NCBI GenBank assembly: GCA_023257495.1
Contig: JALRCC010000008.1
Span: 1 to 7,294 of the forward strand
DNA: 7,294 nucleotides
Direction of reading: 5' to 3'
Source: Rugosibacter sp.
GTDB lineage: Bacteria; Pseudomonadota; Gammaproteobacteria; Burkholderiales; Rhodocyclaceae
Shown: positions 1 to 6,341 of the stretch, in pieces
Layout: each line of letters begins with the position of its first letter
Position numbering within the stretch: position 1 is the first letter of the stretch
The notes under the pieces: model-generated
Database searches by the model: none
Told to the model about the DNA's origin: nothing
The model's input: only the letters and a program-made list of their open reading frames with translations
Made by a program: the position numbers and the translations under genes

Positions 1-25
1 CGCTAAACGGTGAGAAGTGATGCAG

Positions 26-32
26 AGAGGAG
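26..32 (+). promoter_or_regulatory. Ribosome binding site of the Rieske oxygenase gene
   Basis: The sequence AGAGGAG lies 6 bases before the ATG at 39 and is a near-ideal Shine-Dalgarno match. It supports the ATG at 39 as the true start. The 38 bases before the gene contain no other recognisable signal, so I cannot tell whether a further upstream gene belongs to the same operon. Confidence 0.8.
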
Positions 33-38
33 TGCTTC

Positions 39-1289
39 ATGCTAAGTAAGGCGAATAACCGGCTGATTACCGAAACGGGGCAGGGTACGCCGATGGGACG
101 GCTGATGCGTGAATATTGGGTGCCAGTACTGCGGTCATCGCAGGTTGAGCCGGGTGGGGCACCTCATCGCATTACCATCATGGGTGACAATTATGTCGTG
201 TTCCGTTCACCGGGTGGTGAGGTTGGGGTGATGGATGAGGCTTGTCCGCATCGGGGTGCATCGCTGGCAATGGCGCGAAATGAAGAAACCGGACTCCGTT
301 GTATTTATCACGGCTGGAAAATAGCGCCCTCGGGAAAATTGCTGGATGCACCGACGCATGCTCCGGATACGCCATTGCACGAGATTAAAACCAGAACGCA
401 TCCGGTACATGAGGGACAGGGAATTATCTGGGCTTGGCTCGGCGCAGAAGTTGCGGGTAAGGGGAATACCGCACCGCCATTTCGCGCATTGTCATTCACT
501 GATTTGCCAGATAGCCATGTCATTGTGGCAACAGCCGTGGTTAACTGCAATTGGCTACATCCGCTGGAAACCTTATGGGACGTGTTCCACGCGCAGATAT
601 TGCACAACCAGACCAATCGTAACTCGAGCCGTGGGAATGCCTATTTTTCTAGCTCTGGGCGGCGCACGGATAGTGGTATTGAATTTGATTATCCCGAAAT
701 GCGGGCGCATTCGACGGATTACGGTTTTGCTTATGCAAATCAGGACGCCGCCAAGACAACGCATTTTCATTTCATCATGCCGTTTATTCAGCATCATGCG
801 ATTAGTCCCGGCGTGACGGCTGATAAAGGATTGCAAATCAGTGTCCCCATTGATGATGATCATGCGGTGCTGTGGATGATTTTTTATAACCGCCATATGC
901 CTTTGCAGGCAGATGGATTTGCCATGCAAAATTTGGCGAGCATTCCCAATCTCAATAATTTTCTGGAAGAGTTGGGTGAGCGCACAGCGGACAATCGCTG
1001 GGGGCAGGATCGTGGTGCGGTTGATCGTGGTGAAAGCTTTGCCGGATTTGGCGGCAAGAAAACCACGCTGATCAATATTTTTGCCGAAGATCTTGCCGTG
1101 ATCGAAAGTCAAGGACGAGTTGATCGTTCGCGGGAATATCTTTCGCCGGTTGATCTGGCTTTGGTCAAGGGGCGCAAGACCTTGGTCGATGCAGTCAAGG
1201 CGTACGAGCGGGGTGAGGCACCACTCGGGCGTGATCGTGATTTGAGCGATATTGAGGCGGGATTTGATGTCGTGAAAGCACAGTCTTGA
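39..1289 (+). CDS. Rieske non-haem iron oxygenase, phthalate 4,5-dioxygenase-like catalytic (alpha) subunit
   Basis: This 416-residue cytoplasmic protein is the terminal oxygenase of a Rieske system: it uses electrons from a separate reductase to activate O2 at a mononuclear iron and hydroxylate or O-demethylate its substrate. Seen in the sequence: the [2Fe-2S] Rieske motif, C69-x-H71 then, 16 residues on, C88-x2-H91 (ACPHRGAS ... CIYHGW). The mononuclear iron site follows as D181-x2-H184-x4-H189, with the conserved Asn-Trp at 171-172 before it and E177 four residues before D181. The third iron ligand is probably in the C-terminal segment around E350-D351 (AEDLAVIESQG), followed by a DRSREYLSPVD stretch typical of the phthalate dioxygenase/VanA-like group. 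The N-terminus (TGQGTPMGRLMREYWVPV) also matches that group, and length is normal for it. The residues around the iron ligands (ETLWDVFHAQILH) differ from the usual EG-x-x-D-x-SH form, so the substrate should not be assumed to be phthalate. No reductase is in the window. The family call is firm; the substrate is unknown. Confidence 0.93.
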   Translation: MLSKANNRLITETGQGTPMGRLMREYWVPVLRSSQVEPGGAPHRITIMGDNYVVFRSPGGEVGVMDEACPHRGASLAMARNEETGLRCIYHGWKIAPSGKLLDAPTHAPDTPLHEIKTRTHPVHEGQGIIWAWLGAEVAGKGNTAPPFRALSFTDLPDSHVIVATAVVNCNWLHPLETLWDVFHAQILHNQTNRNSSRGNAYFSSSGRRTDSGIEFDYPEMRAHSTDYGFAYANQDAAKTTHFHFIMPFIQHHAISPGVTADKGLQISVPIDDDHAVLWMIFYNRHMPLQADGFAMQNLASIPNLNNFLEELGERTADNRWGQDRGAVDRGESFAGFGGKKTTLINIFAEDLAVIESQGRVDRSREYLSPVDLALVKGRKTLVDAVKAYERGEAPLGRDRDLSDIEAGFDVVKAQS

Positions 1290-1360
1290 GCCTGGTAACG
1301 TTGACGCCATCAAAAGAACAGATCCATCCGCTCATGGTTTTAATGCAGCCTTAACAATCC

Positions 1361-1366
1361 GGAGGA
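1361..1366 (+). promoter_or_regulatory. Ribosome binding site selecting a GTG start for the FAH-family gene
   Basis: GGAGGA lies 8 bases before the GTG at 1375. It is the strongest Shine-Dalgarno sequence seen in this region and the basis for choosing this GTG rather than a downstream ATG. The remaining part of the 85-bp gap after the Rieske gene (1290-1360) shows no terminator-like hairpin with a T-run and no convincing promoter, which fits co-transcription of the two genes. Confidence 0.8.
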
Positions 1367-1374
1367 TATTTATA

Positions 1375-2340
1375 GTGAGCCATTCATTTCGCCTGCTGAC
1401 CTATGCACGTGATCACCAACCGGTCGGCGCAGTATTCATGCACAACCAGGTGTTTGATCTGGCCGACGTGTTATCCGGCGTGTTGCCCGATGTGTCACCC
1501 AGTGTGTTACCCAAGGAACCAACCGTACTTGACGTGTTGAACGATTGGGAAAATATGAAAAAGGTGCTGGCGACGCTGGCTAAGGATATAACCCGAGTTG
1601 CCCAATTCACTAGCCGCTCACTGGATACGGTCACCTATCTGCCCCCGGTGCTTTACCCTAATGGCATTTACTGCGCTGGAGCGAATTACACAGATCATTT
1701 GGAGGAAATGGCCAAGGCGTTCAACTTACCCGCTGAGCCAGACCCCCATGAGATTGGCATGCCGCCCTGGCTGTTTATCAGAACGGCGCGCAATACCATG
1801 GTGGGACACGGGGGACAGGTCACTATCCCGGCTTATAGCAAGCAATTTGATTGGGAGCTGGAAGTTGCTGTGGTGATCGGTCGACAATGCAAAGATGTGA
1901 CCGAGGCAGACGCGATGGATTATGTTGCTGGCTACACCATCATCAATGATTTGTCGGCACGTGATTTCATGAAACGGCCCAAAGCTACTCCCGGCTCGGC
2001 GATGGAATATGACTGGATCAGCCAGAAGAATTTTGACGGCGCATGCCCTACAGGTCCGTGGATCGTGCCGCGTGATGATATTGAGAATCCGATGGATCTG
2101 GATTTGAAACTCTGGGTCAATGACAGACTGATGCAAGACTCCAACACGAGCAAAATGATTTTTAACTATGCCGAGTTGGTGTCATTTTTGTCGCAACGTT
2201 TCACGCTTTATCCTGGCGACATCGTGGCAACGGGAACACCCGCCGGTGTTGGCATGCCACGCGGGATTTTTCTGCAGCGTGGTGATACGGTACGCATCAC
2301 GGTTGAAAAGATTGGCGAGCTCACGACGACACTTGCTTGA
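1375..2340 (+). CDS. Fumarylacetoacetate hydrolase (FAH) family protein
   Basis: A 321-residue enzyme of the FAH superfamily, metal-dependent enzymes that hydrolyse, isomerise or decarboxylate beta-diketo or keto acids, often late in aromatic catabolism. The first ~90 residues form the variable N-terminal domain; residues ~95-321 form the catalytic fold. Visible motifs: NYTDHLEEM (104-112), giving the His-Glu pair H108/E111; the metal-binding acids E161 and E163 in DWELEVAVVIGR, and D192 in NDLSARD; K218 in QKNFDGACPTGPW, at the position of the conserved catalytic lysine; and the C-terminal YPGDIVATGTPAGVG (279-293). All predicted metal and acid/base residues are present, so an active enzyme is expected. 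One oddity is that the common F-x-KP strand reads FIRT (R136-T137). The start is a GTG with a strong Shine-Dalgarno sequence. It follows the Rieske oxygenase by 85 bp in the same direction, which suggests one catabolic unit. Sequence alone does not separate hydrolase, isomerase, decarboxylase or lyase members, so no specific reaction is assigned. Confidence 0.92.
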   Translation: MSHSFRLLTYARDHQPVGAVFMHNQVFDLADVLSGVLPDVSPSVLPKEPTVLDVLNDWENMKKVLATLAKDITRVAQFTSRSLDTVTYLPPVLYPNGIYCAGANYTDHLEEMAKAFNLPAEPDPHEIGMPPWLFIRTARNTMVGHGGQVTIPAYSKQFDWELEVAVVIGRQCKDVTEADAMDYVAGYTIINDLSARDFMKRPKATPGSAMEYDWISQKNFDGACPTGPWIVPRDDIENPMDLDLKLWVNDRLMQDSNTSKMIFNYAELVSFLSQRFTLYPGDIVATGTPAGVGMPRGIFLQRGDTVRITVEKIGELTTTLA

Positions 2341-2395
2341 TGTGCTACAGATACCATGCACGCCGCAATGCGAAATGCATGGTTCGGGGTGCACA
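2341..2395. terminator. Candidate bidirectional hairpin between converging genes
   Basis: An imperfect hairpin starts directly after the FAH-gene stop codon. An outer 5-bp stem (TGTGC 2341-2345 with GCACA 2391-2395) encloses a symmetric 7x7 internal loop. A perfect 8-bp stem follows (ACCATGCA 2353-2360 with TGCATGGT 2376-2383), then an inner CGC/GCG pairing (2361-2363 with 2370-2372). It sits where a shared terminator for the FAH gene and parC would be expected. Neither side carries a T-run, so it is not a classical intrinsic terminator; it could be an RNA-stabilising 3' structure or chance symmetry. Confidence 0.35.
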
Positions 2396-2403
2396 AATCA
2401 CGG

Positions 2404-2441
2404 ATCAACACTCAGATCAACACTCAGGCATCAACACTCAG
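2404..2441. repeat. Three-copy 12-bp tandem repeat over the parC stop codon
   Basis: ATCAACACTCAG occurs at 2404-2415, 2416-2427 and 2430-2441. The first two copies are directly abutting and the third is separated by two extra bases (GC at 2428-2429). All three are exact. On the minus strand the unit reads CTGAGTGTTGAT. The copy at 2430-2441 encodes the last Leu-Ser-Val-Asp of ParC, and the parC stop codon (2424-2426) falls inside the middle copy. The pattern looks like local slippage or duplication at a gene end. It is too short and too few in copies to be a CRISPR or a known mobile-element terminus. Confidence 0.85.
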
Positions 2442-4853
2442 GCCGACAGGTTTCATCTTGAATGGAATCTCCTGTCCGCGACGCGCCCGATGACCGTGAA
2501 AAGGCGCTTGCATCATCGGTTCGAGAACACCTTCAACCGATTTTCCGGCCCGGCCAATACCCTGTATGCGTAAACGATGGTTGCTTACCAGTGCAATAGC
2601 GGAAAGGTTTTCTTTGGAGGTGAGGCTAATCAGCATCAAGCCACGACCGCGCGCCATTTCTTTAAGCTCGGTGAGTGCAAACATCAGCAATCTGCCAGTA
2701 TCAGAGAGCGCGGCGACCCTCTGATGCGCTGTGTCCGCCGTGTCATCAGCGCCGACTTTTACAGGCATCAAAGGTCGCTCGTCTTTTTCCAGCGTCAAGA
2801 AAACCTTGCCTGCTTTATTGCGTGAGATCATGTCTGCAACGCGTGCAATAAAGCCATATGCGCCTGAGCTGGCGACCAAATATTTATCCTCTGGCGGGGC
2901 GCTGATCACTTGGGCGAGTTTTCCTCCCTCCTGAAAATCGAGCAGCGTATTCAGCGGTGCGCCATCACCGCGACCACTGGGTAGATCGGCAACGCGCAAG
3001 CTGTAGCTGCGGCCATTGCTGTCAATGATGATTAGCGGCCACACGGTACGTGACGCGGCAATCCAGCCTGCGGCATCACCGGATTTATAGGTGAGCGTCG
3101 AAGGATCAATGTCATGCCCTTGGCGCACGCGTACCCAGCCGTTTTTCGAGATGATGACGGTTACCGGCTCATCCGGTGCCGCTACTTCTCGATAGCGATT
3201 CGTGGTGGCTTCCGGTTGTATGAAGGTGCGACGATCGTCACCAAAGCGCTTGGCATCGTCGTTGATTTCTTTCAGAATCAGGCGCGTCATTTCCGCGCGT
3301 GATTCGAGCAGCGTGATGAGCTGCCCATGTTCTTCTTGCAACTCGCCGAGTTCTTTCTCGATGCGTATGCCTTCCAGTCTTGCTAACTGGCGCAGACGAA
3401 TTTCGAGAATGTCTTCAGCCTGGGTTTCAGTCAGATCAAAGTCTGCAATCAGATCTGCCTTGGGGTTGTCTGCCTCGCGGATGCAGCGGATGACTTCATC
3501 AATTCTTAAAAAGACCAGCATGCGGCCTTCCAGAATATGAATTCGGCGTTCAACCTCGGCCAGGCGATGACGGGTACGCCGCTCTACGGTGGCAAACCGA
3601 TAGGCGATCCACTCCTGCAATATTTGCAGCAGACTTTTTTGGCGCGGGCGGCCACCATTTTCGCCATACAACCCCATCATGGTGAGGTTGATGGGAACAT
3701 TGGCTTCCAGGCTGGTGTGGGCTAGCAGTACGCCCATGAATTCTTCCTGCGTGAGGCGCGAGCTTTTAGGATCCAGCATGATGCGCACCGCTTGCTGGTC
3801 GCTCGATTCATCGCGTACGTTGTCCAGCACGCCGAGCACCAGGGCTTTCAGATTTTTTTGTTCCTGGCTGATTTCCTTTTTACCCACACGAGGTTGCGGG
3901 TTGGTCAAGCCCTCAATTTCTGACAGGATTTGAGCGACCGAAATACCATGTGGTAATTCGTCAATTACCAAGCGCCATTGTCCACGGGCGAGTTCTTCCA
4001 CATGCCAGCGCGCGCGCATGCGCACACTGCCACGGCCAGTGGCATACATCTCCCGAATATCCGCCACTGGCGAGATCAGCTGTCCGCCACCAGGAAAGTC
4101 CGGCCCTGGCAAGACGGCGAGCACATCGTCCAGCGTGGCATGGGGCTTTTTAATCAGCAGGCGCGCAGCCTCAGCCACTTCGCGCAGATTGTGTGGCGGA
4201 ATTTCCGTCGCCATGCCAACGGCGATGCCGGAGGCACCATTGAGCAGTACGAAGGGCAGGCGGGCAGGCAAAAGCTGCGGCTCCGTGGCCGAGCCATCGT
4301 AATTGGGCAAAAAATCCACCGTGCCACGATCAATTTCAGCGAGCAGCAATTCGGCAATGGGCATCAGTCGGCATTCGGTGTAACGCATCGCCGCCGCGCC
4401 ATCGCCATCGCGTGAGCCGAAGTTGCCCTGGCCATCAATGAGCGGATAGCGCAGCGTGAAATCCTGCGCTACACGCACCATCGCATCGTAAATGCTGGTG
4501 TCGCCATGCGGATGATATTTGCCGATCACATCGCCCACGACGCGCGCGCTCTTCACATGCTTGGCGCTGGCGATCAGACGCATTTCATTCATGGCATGCA
4601 GGATGCGGCGCTGCACGGGTTTTAAGCCATCCTCTACTTGCGGCAGAGCACGCCCACGCACCACGCTCATGGCATAGGCGAGGTAGGCACGTTCGGCGTA
4701 GGCGTCTAGTGCAAGCGAATTACCATCGTCAAATTCATCAGAAAACGCCTTGAGCCCGTCTTTGGGAGGTGCTGGCGGCGACCCGGAGGCGACGGGCGGG
4801 GGGAGATTTTCGTTGGGCAGGTGCTCGAACAGGTCGGGAGTTTCATTGCTCAT
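2424..4853 (-). CDS. parC: DNA topoisomerase IV subunit A
   Basis: This 809-residue protein is the DNA-cleaving subunit of topoisomerase IV, which with ParE decatenates daughter chromosomes and relaxes supercoils in an ATP-dependent way. Residues ~1-45 are a Pro/acidic tail ([15 protein letters not shown]). Residues ~48-520 form the breakage-reunion core, with [19 protein letters not shown], the [15 protein letters not shown] helix and the catalytic tyrosine Y158 in [12 protein letters not shown] helical coiled-coil gate segment follows ([34 protein letters not shown]). Residues ~560-809 form the C-terminal beta-pinwheel. No GyrA-type QRRGGKG box is present, which favours ParC over GyrA. At the quinolone-determining positions (E. 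coli Ser80 and Glu84) the protein has T119 and D123. The start is forced: an in-frame TAA lies four codons upstream of the ATG, and no good Shine-Dalgarno sequence precedes it. It is longer than E. coli ParC (about 750 residues), mostly through the tail. parE is not adjacent within the window. Confidence 0.95.
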   Translation of the reverse strand: MSNETPDLFEHLPNENLPPPVASGSPPAPPKDGLKAFSDEFDDGNSLALDAYAERAYLAYAMSVVRGRALPQVEDGLKPVQRRILHAMNEMRLIASAKHVKSARVVGDVIGKYHPHGDTSIYDAMVRVAQDFTLRYPLIDGQGNFGSRDGDGAAAMRYTECRLMPIAELLLAEIDRGTVDFLPNYDGSATEPQLLPARLPFVLLNGASGIAVGMATEIPPHNLREVAEAARLLIKKPHATLDDVLAVLPGPDFPGGGQLISPVADIREMYATGRGSVRMRARWHVEELARGQWRLVIDELPHGISVAQILSEIEGLTNPQPRVGKKEISQEQKNLKALVLGVLDNVRDESSDQQAVRIMLDPKSSRLTQEEFMGVLLAHTSLEANVPINLTMMGLYGENGGRPRQKSLLQILQEWIAYRFATVERRTRHRLAEVERRIHILEGRMLVFLRIDEVIRCIREADNPKADLIADFDLTETQAEDILEIRLRQLARLEGIRIEKELGELQEEHGQLITLLESRAEMTRLILKEINDDAKRFGDDRRTFIQPEATTNRYREVAAPDEPVTVIISKNGWVRVRQGHDIDPSTLTYKSGDAAGWIAASRTVWPLIIIDSNGRSYSLRVADLPSGRGDGAPLNTLLDFQEGGKLAQVISAPPEDKYLVASSGAYGFIARVADMISRNKAGKVFLTLEKDERPLMPVKVGADDTADTAHQRVAALSDTGRLLMFALTELKEMARGRGLMLISLTSKENLSAIALVSNHRLRIQGIGRAGKSVEGVLEPMMQAPFHGHRARRGQEIPFKMKPVGLSVDA

Positions 4854-5053
4854 GCGAATTGTTTACTGATGCTTAAATTAAGTTGGGTGCTGATAAAAAT
4901 AATTACGCGGGGATGGATCGTACGATACTCAGTTGAAAACGATGCGGCTGACAATTTGTTACAAAGTGGCTGACGATTTCATTGCATGTTTTGATGGCAT
5001 TCTACTGGTAACCACTAAAATCCCTGCTGCGTTATTTTTGACAGAATTTACCA
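4854..5053. promoter_or_regulatory. Divergent intergenic spacer between parC and the Nramp-family gene
   Basis: These 200 bases must hold the promoters of parC (leftward) and of the transporter gene (rightward). They are visibly more AT-rich than the flanking genes. I find no strong sigma-70 pair in either direction; the best rightward candidate is TTGATG (4991-4996) with TAAAAT (5016-5021), whose 19-bp spacing is poor. The spacer contains a 10-bp palindrome ATCGTACGAT (4917-4926), a Fur-like 15-mer (4891-4905) and paired direct repeats (4946-4979). Neither flanking gene has an obvious Shine-Dalgarno sequence at its start. Confidence 0.5.
4946..4979. promoter_or_regulatory. Candidate operator: 22-bp-spaced direct repeats around an inverted repeat
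   Basis: GGCTGACAATTT (4946-4957) and GGCTGACGATTT (4968-4979) match at 11 of 12 positions and start 22 bp apart, about two helical turns. Between and overlapping them is the 5-1-5 inverted repeat TTTGT-T-ACAAA (4955-4965). This arrangement, about 75-110 bp before the transporter start, resembles a site for a dimeric or tandem-binding regulator. No known regulator consensus is recognised, and no regulator gene is adjacent. Confidence 0.3.
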
Positions 5054-6319
5054 ATGACTTCACGTCTCCGTCTCTGGTTACGCTCTTTGGGTCCTGGTTT
5101 GATTACAGGTGCCGCTGACGATGATCCCAGTGGCATCGCCACATATTCGCAAGCTGGCGCGCAATATGGGTTTGGCATGCTATGGACGTTGCCATTTACC
5201 TATCCGTTGATGGTCAGCATTCAAATGGTCAGCGCGCGCATTGGCCGCGTTACCGGGCGTGGCTTGGCGGCGAACCTGCGGCTCAATTATCCTCAATGGG
5301 TTGCGATGCCACTGGTGTTGCTGCTGTTGATGGCAAACACCATCAACATCGCTGCCGACATCGCTGCGATGGCGGATGCCGTGCGTTTGGTAGTGGGTGG
5401 CCCCAGGCATGTGTACGCGGTGGCGTTTGGCATGTTGTGTCTGTTGCTGCAAATATTCATTCCTTACGAACGTTACGTGCGGGTGCTCAAGTGGCTGACG
5501 CTCTCGCTGTTCGCCTATGTTGGTACCTTGTTTTTTGTGCATGTGCCATGGACTACCGTGGTGCTCGATACGTTGTGGCCGAAAATCGAGCATACGAACG
5601 ACTATCTGGGGCTGGTGGTGAGTATTTTTGGCACGACGATCAGCCCTTACATGTTTTTCTGGCAGGCTGGCCAGGAAGTGGAAGAGATGGGACGGCGGCC
5701 CAGACTAATCGCGCTGATGCGACGCCCTGCAGAAGCGGCACATCATCTGGCACGTATCCGGCTAGATACGCTCTTGGGTATGGGTTTTTCGCAAGCAGTG
5801 GCATTTTTCATCATGCTTACAACAGCAGTGACGCTACATGTGCATGGCATAACCGATATTCAAACTTCGGCGCAAGCTGCAGCTGCGTTGCGGCCAATTG
5901 CCGGTGATTACGCCTTTGCACTGTTTTCCGCCGGTATTGTTGGCACGGGCTTGTTAGCTGTACCAGTGTTGGCAGGGTCAGCAGCCTATGCAGTGGCAGA
6001 TTTTTTCCGCTGGCGCACGGGGCTGGGTCTCAAGCCTGCGGCGGCCAAGGGTTTTTATTCCATCATTGCGATCTCGACGTTGCTCGGCGTATTGCTTGAC
6101 TTCAGCAATATTGACCCAATGAAGGCCCTGTTGTGGAGCGCGATGATCAATGGCGTTGTTGCAGTACCGCTGATGACCGTGATGATGCATATGTCCGGCC
6201 GCGAGAAAATGATGGGGCGCTTTGTCGGTTCACCACGGCTACGCTGGATGGGCTGGTTGGCAACAGCCGTCATGGCAATGGCGACGGTAGTTTTCGGTAT
6301 AACCAACTGGTATCACTGA
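5054..6319 (+). CDS. Nramp-family (SLC11-like) divalent metal transporter, divergent motif type
   Basis: This 421-residue inner-membrane protein has about 11 hydrophobic segments and the Nramp fold signatures. The family imports divalent metal ions, usually with proton coupling. The N-terminal LGPGLITGAADDDPSGIATYSQAGAQYG (residues 12-39) is the first membrane segment; the unwound metal-binding part reads D24-P25-S26-G27 where classical Mn/Fe Nramps have D-P-G-N. In the sixth segment, GTTISPYMFFWQ (193-204), S197-P198-Y199 replaces the classical M-P-H, so the metal-coordinating methionine is missing. The protein therefore belongs to a divergent Nramp-related branch whose metal need not be Mn2+ or Fe2+. 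A cytoplasmic loop at ~208-235 is rich in charged residues (EEMGRRPRLIALMRRPAE). The start at the ATG is constrained by an in-frame TGA five codons upstream (5039-5041), although no strong Shine-Dalgarno sequence is seen. The gene stands alone, divergent from parC, which suggests its own promoter. The family call is firm; the substrate is unassigned. Confidence 0.9.
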   Translation: MTSRLRLWLRSLGPGLITGAADDDPSGIATYSQAGAQYGFGMLWTLPFTYPLMVSIQMVSARIGRVTGRGLAANLRLNYPQWVAMPLVLLLLMANTINIAADIAAMADAVRLVVGGPRHVYAVAFGMLCLLLQIFIPYERYVRVLKWLTLSLFAYVGTLFFVHVPWTTVVLDTLWPKIEHTNDYLGLVVSIFGTTISPYMFFWQAGQEVEEMGRRPRLIALMRRPAEAAHHLARIRLDTLLGMGFSQAVAFFIMLTTAVTLHVHGITDIQTSAQAAAALRPIAGDYAFALFSAGIVGTGLLAVPVLAGSAAYAVADFFRWRTGLGLKPAAAKGFYSIIAISTLLGVLLDFSNIDPMKALLWSAMINGVVAVPLMTVMMHMSGREKMMGRFVGSPRLRWMGWLATAVMAMATVVFGITNWYH

Positions 6320-6341
6320 TGTCTGATTTTTCAGGGCAAGT

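Noticed and set aside
573..1313. 246-residue open frame on the minus strand opposite the Rieske gene
   Set aside because: It lies antisense to a gene with complete catalytic motifs, has no ribosome binding signal or recognisable domain, and is rich in unusual residue combinations; it is a shadow frame.
1301..1329. TTGACG as a -35 box for a separate FAH-gene promoter
   Set aside because: No acceptable -10 hexamer lies 15-19 bp downstream, so co-transcription with the Rieske gene is the simpler reading.
2404..2441. CRISPR-like or iteron-like array
   Set aside because: Three 12-bp units that abut or lie two bases apart, with no spacers and overlapping a coding end; better explained as a small tandem duplication.
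4991..5021. Sigma-70 promoter TTGATG / TAAAAT for the transporter gene
   Set aside because: The -10 is good, but the -35 match is partial and the 19-bp spacing is unfavourable; not strong enough to annotate as a feature.
4933..5118. Possible 61-residue small protein overlapping the transporter start
   Set aside because: No ribosome binding site, no recognisable features, and it runs out of frame into the conserved transporter N-terminus.
5182..5907. 241-residue open frame in another frame within the transporter gene
   Set aside because: Fully inside the Nramp coding region, Cys/Trp/His-rich and without membrane or domain features; the Nramp frame carries all family motifs.
6323..6334. CTGA-TTTT-TCAG mini-hairpin between the transporter and permease stops
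   Set aside because: Only four base pairs and no downstream T-run; too weak to call a terminator in a 22-bp convergent gap.
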